The position numbers and the translations under genes are program-made. A stretch of 6,625 bases of DNA from Bacteriovoracales bacterium (GTDB lineage Bacteria; Bdellovibrionota; Bacteriovoracia; Bacteriovoracales; Bacteriovoracaceae). Within the stretch, counting starts at the first letter, position 1, and each line of letters begins with the position of its first letter. The stretch spans positions 1 to 6,625 of the forward strand of contig SKGZ01000022.1 of NCBI GenBank assembly GCA_007117175.1. The letters run 5' to 3'. The notes under the pieces are model-generated. The model saw nothing but the letters and a program-made list of their open reading frames with translations, did no database searches and was not told where the DNA came from. Shown one piece after another: positions 6,406 to 6,625 of the stretch.

Positions 6406-6625
6406 TCAGGATTCTACTTCTCGCAAGCGACTCACCAAAAAGATGGGTAAAAGTAAACTCATTGCCCCTAATAAGTAAGGAAAAGATGCTCCGTAACTCC
6501 AATACAACAAACTGGCGGCAATCGGCCCAATCACGCGTCCCAAGGATCCCAAAGAGCGAAAAACGCCTAACACAGTCCCTTGAGCTTCTCGAGGAGCATA
6601 AAGTGAAACCAGCGCGGTTAAACAG
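6406..6625 (-). CDS. C-terminal end of an MFS transporter
   Basis: The last 72 codons are visible, ending at TGA (6408-6406); the gene continues past the right edge. The segment reads SLYAPREAQGTVLGVFRSLG, then GSLGRVIGPIAASLLYWSYG, then a hydrophobic helix (about SFPYLLGAMSLLLPIFLV) and a short basic end SRLREVES. The PREAQGTVLG loop followed by two membrane helices is typical of TM10-TM12 of drug/H+ antiporter-type major facilitator proteins, where a similar QG motif precedes TM11. This suggests an inner-membrane exporter of the multidrug or tetracycline-efflux-like type, but the substrate cannot be told from this fragment. The C-terminus should be cytoplasmic. This frame was too short to stand out on length alone; the membrane-helix pattern and family motif support it. 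Confidence 0.85.
   Translation of the reverse strand, partial: CLTALVSLYAPREAQGTVLGVFRSLGSLGRVIGPIAASLLYWSYGASFPYLLGAMSLLLPIFLVSRLREVES

Noticed and set aside
6391..6408. Hairpin-like GACA-TAT-TGTC and TCAATTGA after the MFS stop as a terminator
   Set aside because: The stem is only 4 bp and the minus-strand transcript continues with an A-run rather than a U-run, so it is not an intrinsic terminator.

Overview
This window comes from an AT-rich, Gram-negative-type bacterial chromosome. Every gene I can support lies on the minus strand, so transcription runs from the high coordinates to the low ones. The gene set is mostly conserved metabolism: an MFS transporter, ATP-dependent PEP carboxykinase and the PepN-type alanyl aminopeptidase, with one DNA methyltransferase added. 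A PepN-class M1 aminopeptidase, a signal-peptide-bearing exported protein and the style of the partial gene at the left edge fit a proteobacterial or Bdellovibrionota-like host. That placement is an inference; no rRNA or other lineage marker is present.

Layout in transcription order. (1) 6625-6406: C-terminal end of an MFS transporter, cut by the window edge. (2) 6317-5733: an unrecognised exported protein of 194 aa, starting at GTG with a strong ribosome binding site. (3) 5735-5691: three near-identical copies of AATAATGYTTGG form a chain of start codons. Two tiny cistrons (MLGK-stop, MFGGQ-stop) lead by TAATG stop/start overlaps into (4) 5698-5567, a 43-aa single-pass membrane protein. (5) 5566-5504: a pckA leader holding a perfect 15-bp palindrome and a possible -10 box. 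(6) 5503-3917: pckA. (7) 3920-2766: a 5-methylcytosine DNA methyltransferase, coupled to pckA through a 4-nt ATGA overlap. (8) 2776-134: pepN, whose start overlaps the methyltransferase end by 11 nt. (9) 117-1: the first 39 codons of a gene 16 nt after pepN.

Genes 6 to 9 are packed as one operon: overlap, overlap, then a 16-nt gap. PckA drives gluconeogenesis from C4 acids and PepN recycles peptides to free amino acids, so pairing them suits a cell living on protein or amino acids. The methyltransferase is the outsider: it has all catalytic motifs, has no restriction enzyme beside it in the window, and is translated from within this metabolic operon.

No tRNA, rRNA, CRISPR array, insertion sequence or convincing intrinsic terminator was seen. 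No gene-free stretch exceeds about 90 bases. The most unusual local structure is the triple TAATG start region before the 43-aa gene. The most unusual gene context is the orphan methyltransferase between pckA and pepN, which also carries A8, A8 and A9 tracts in its coding strand.
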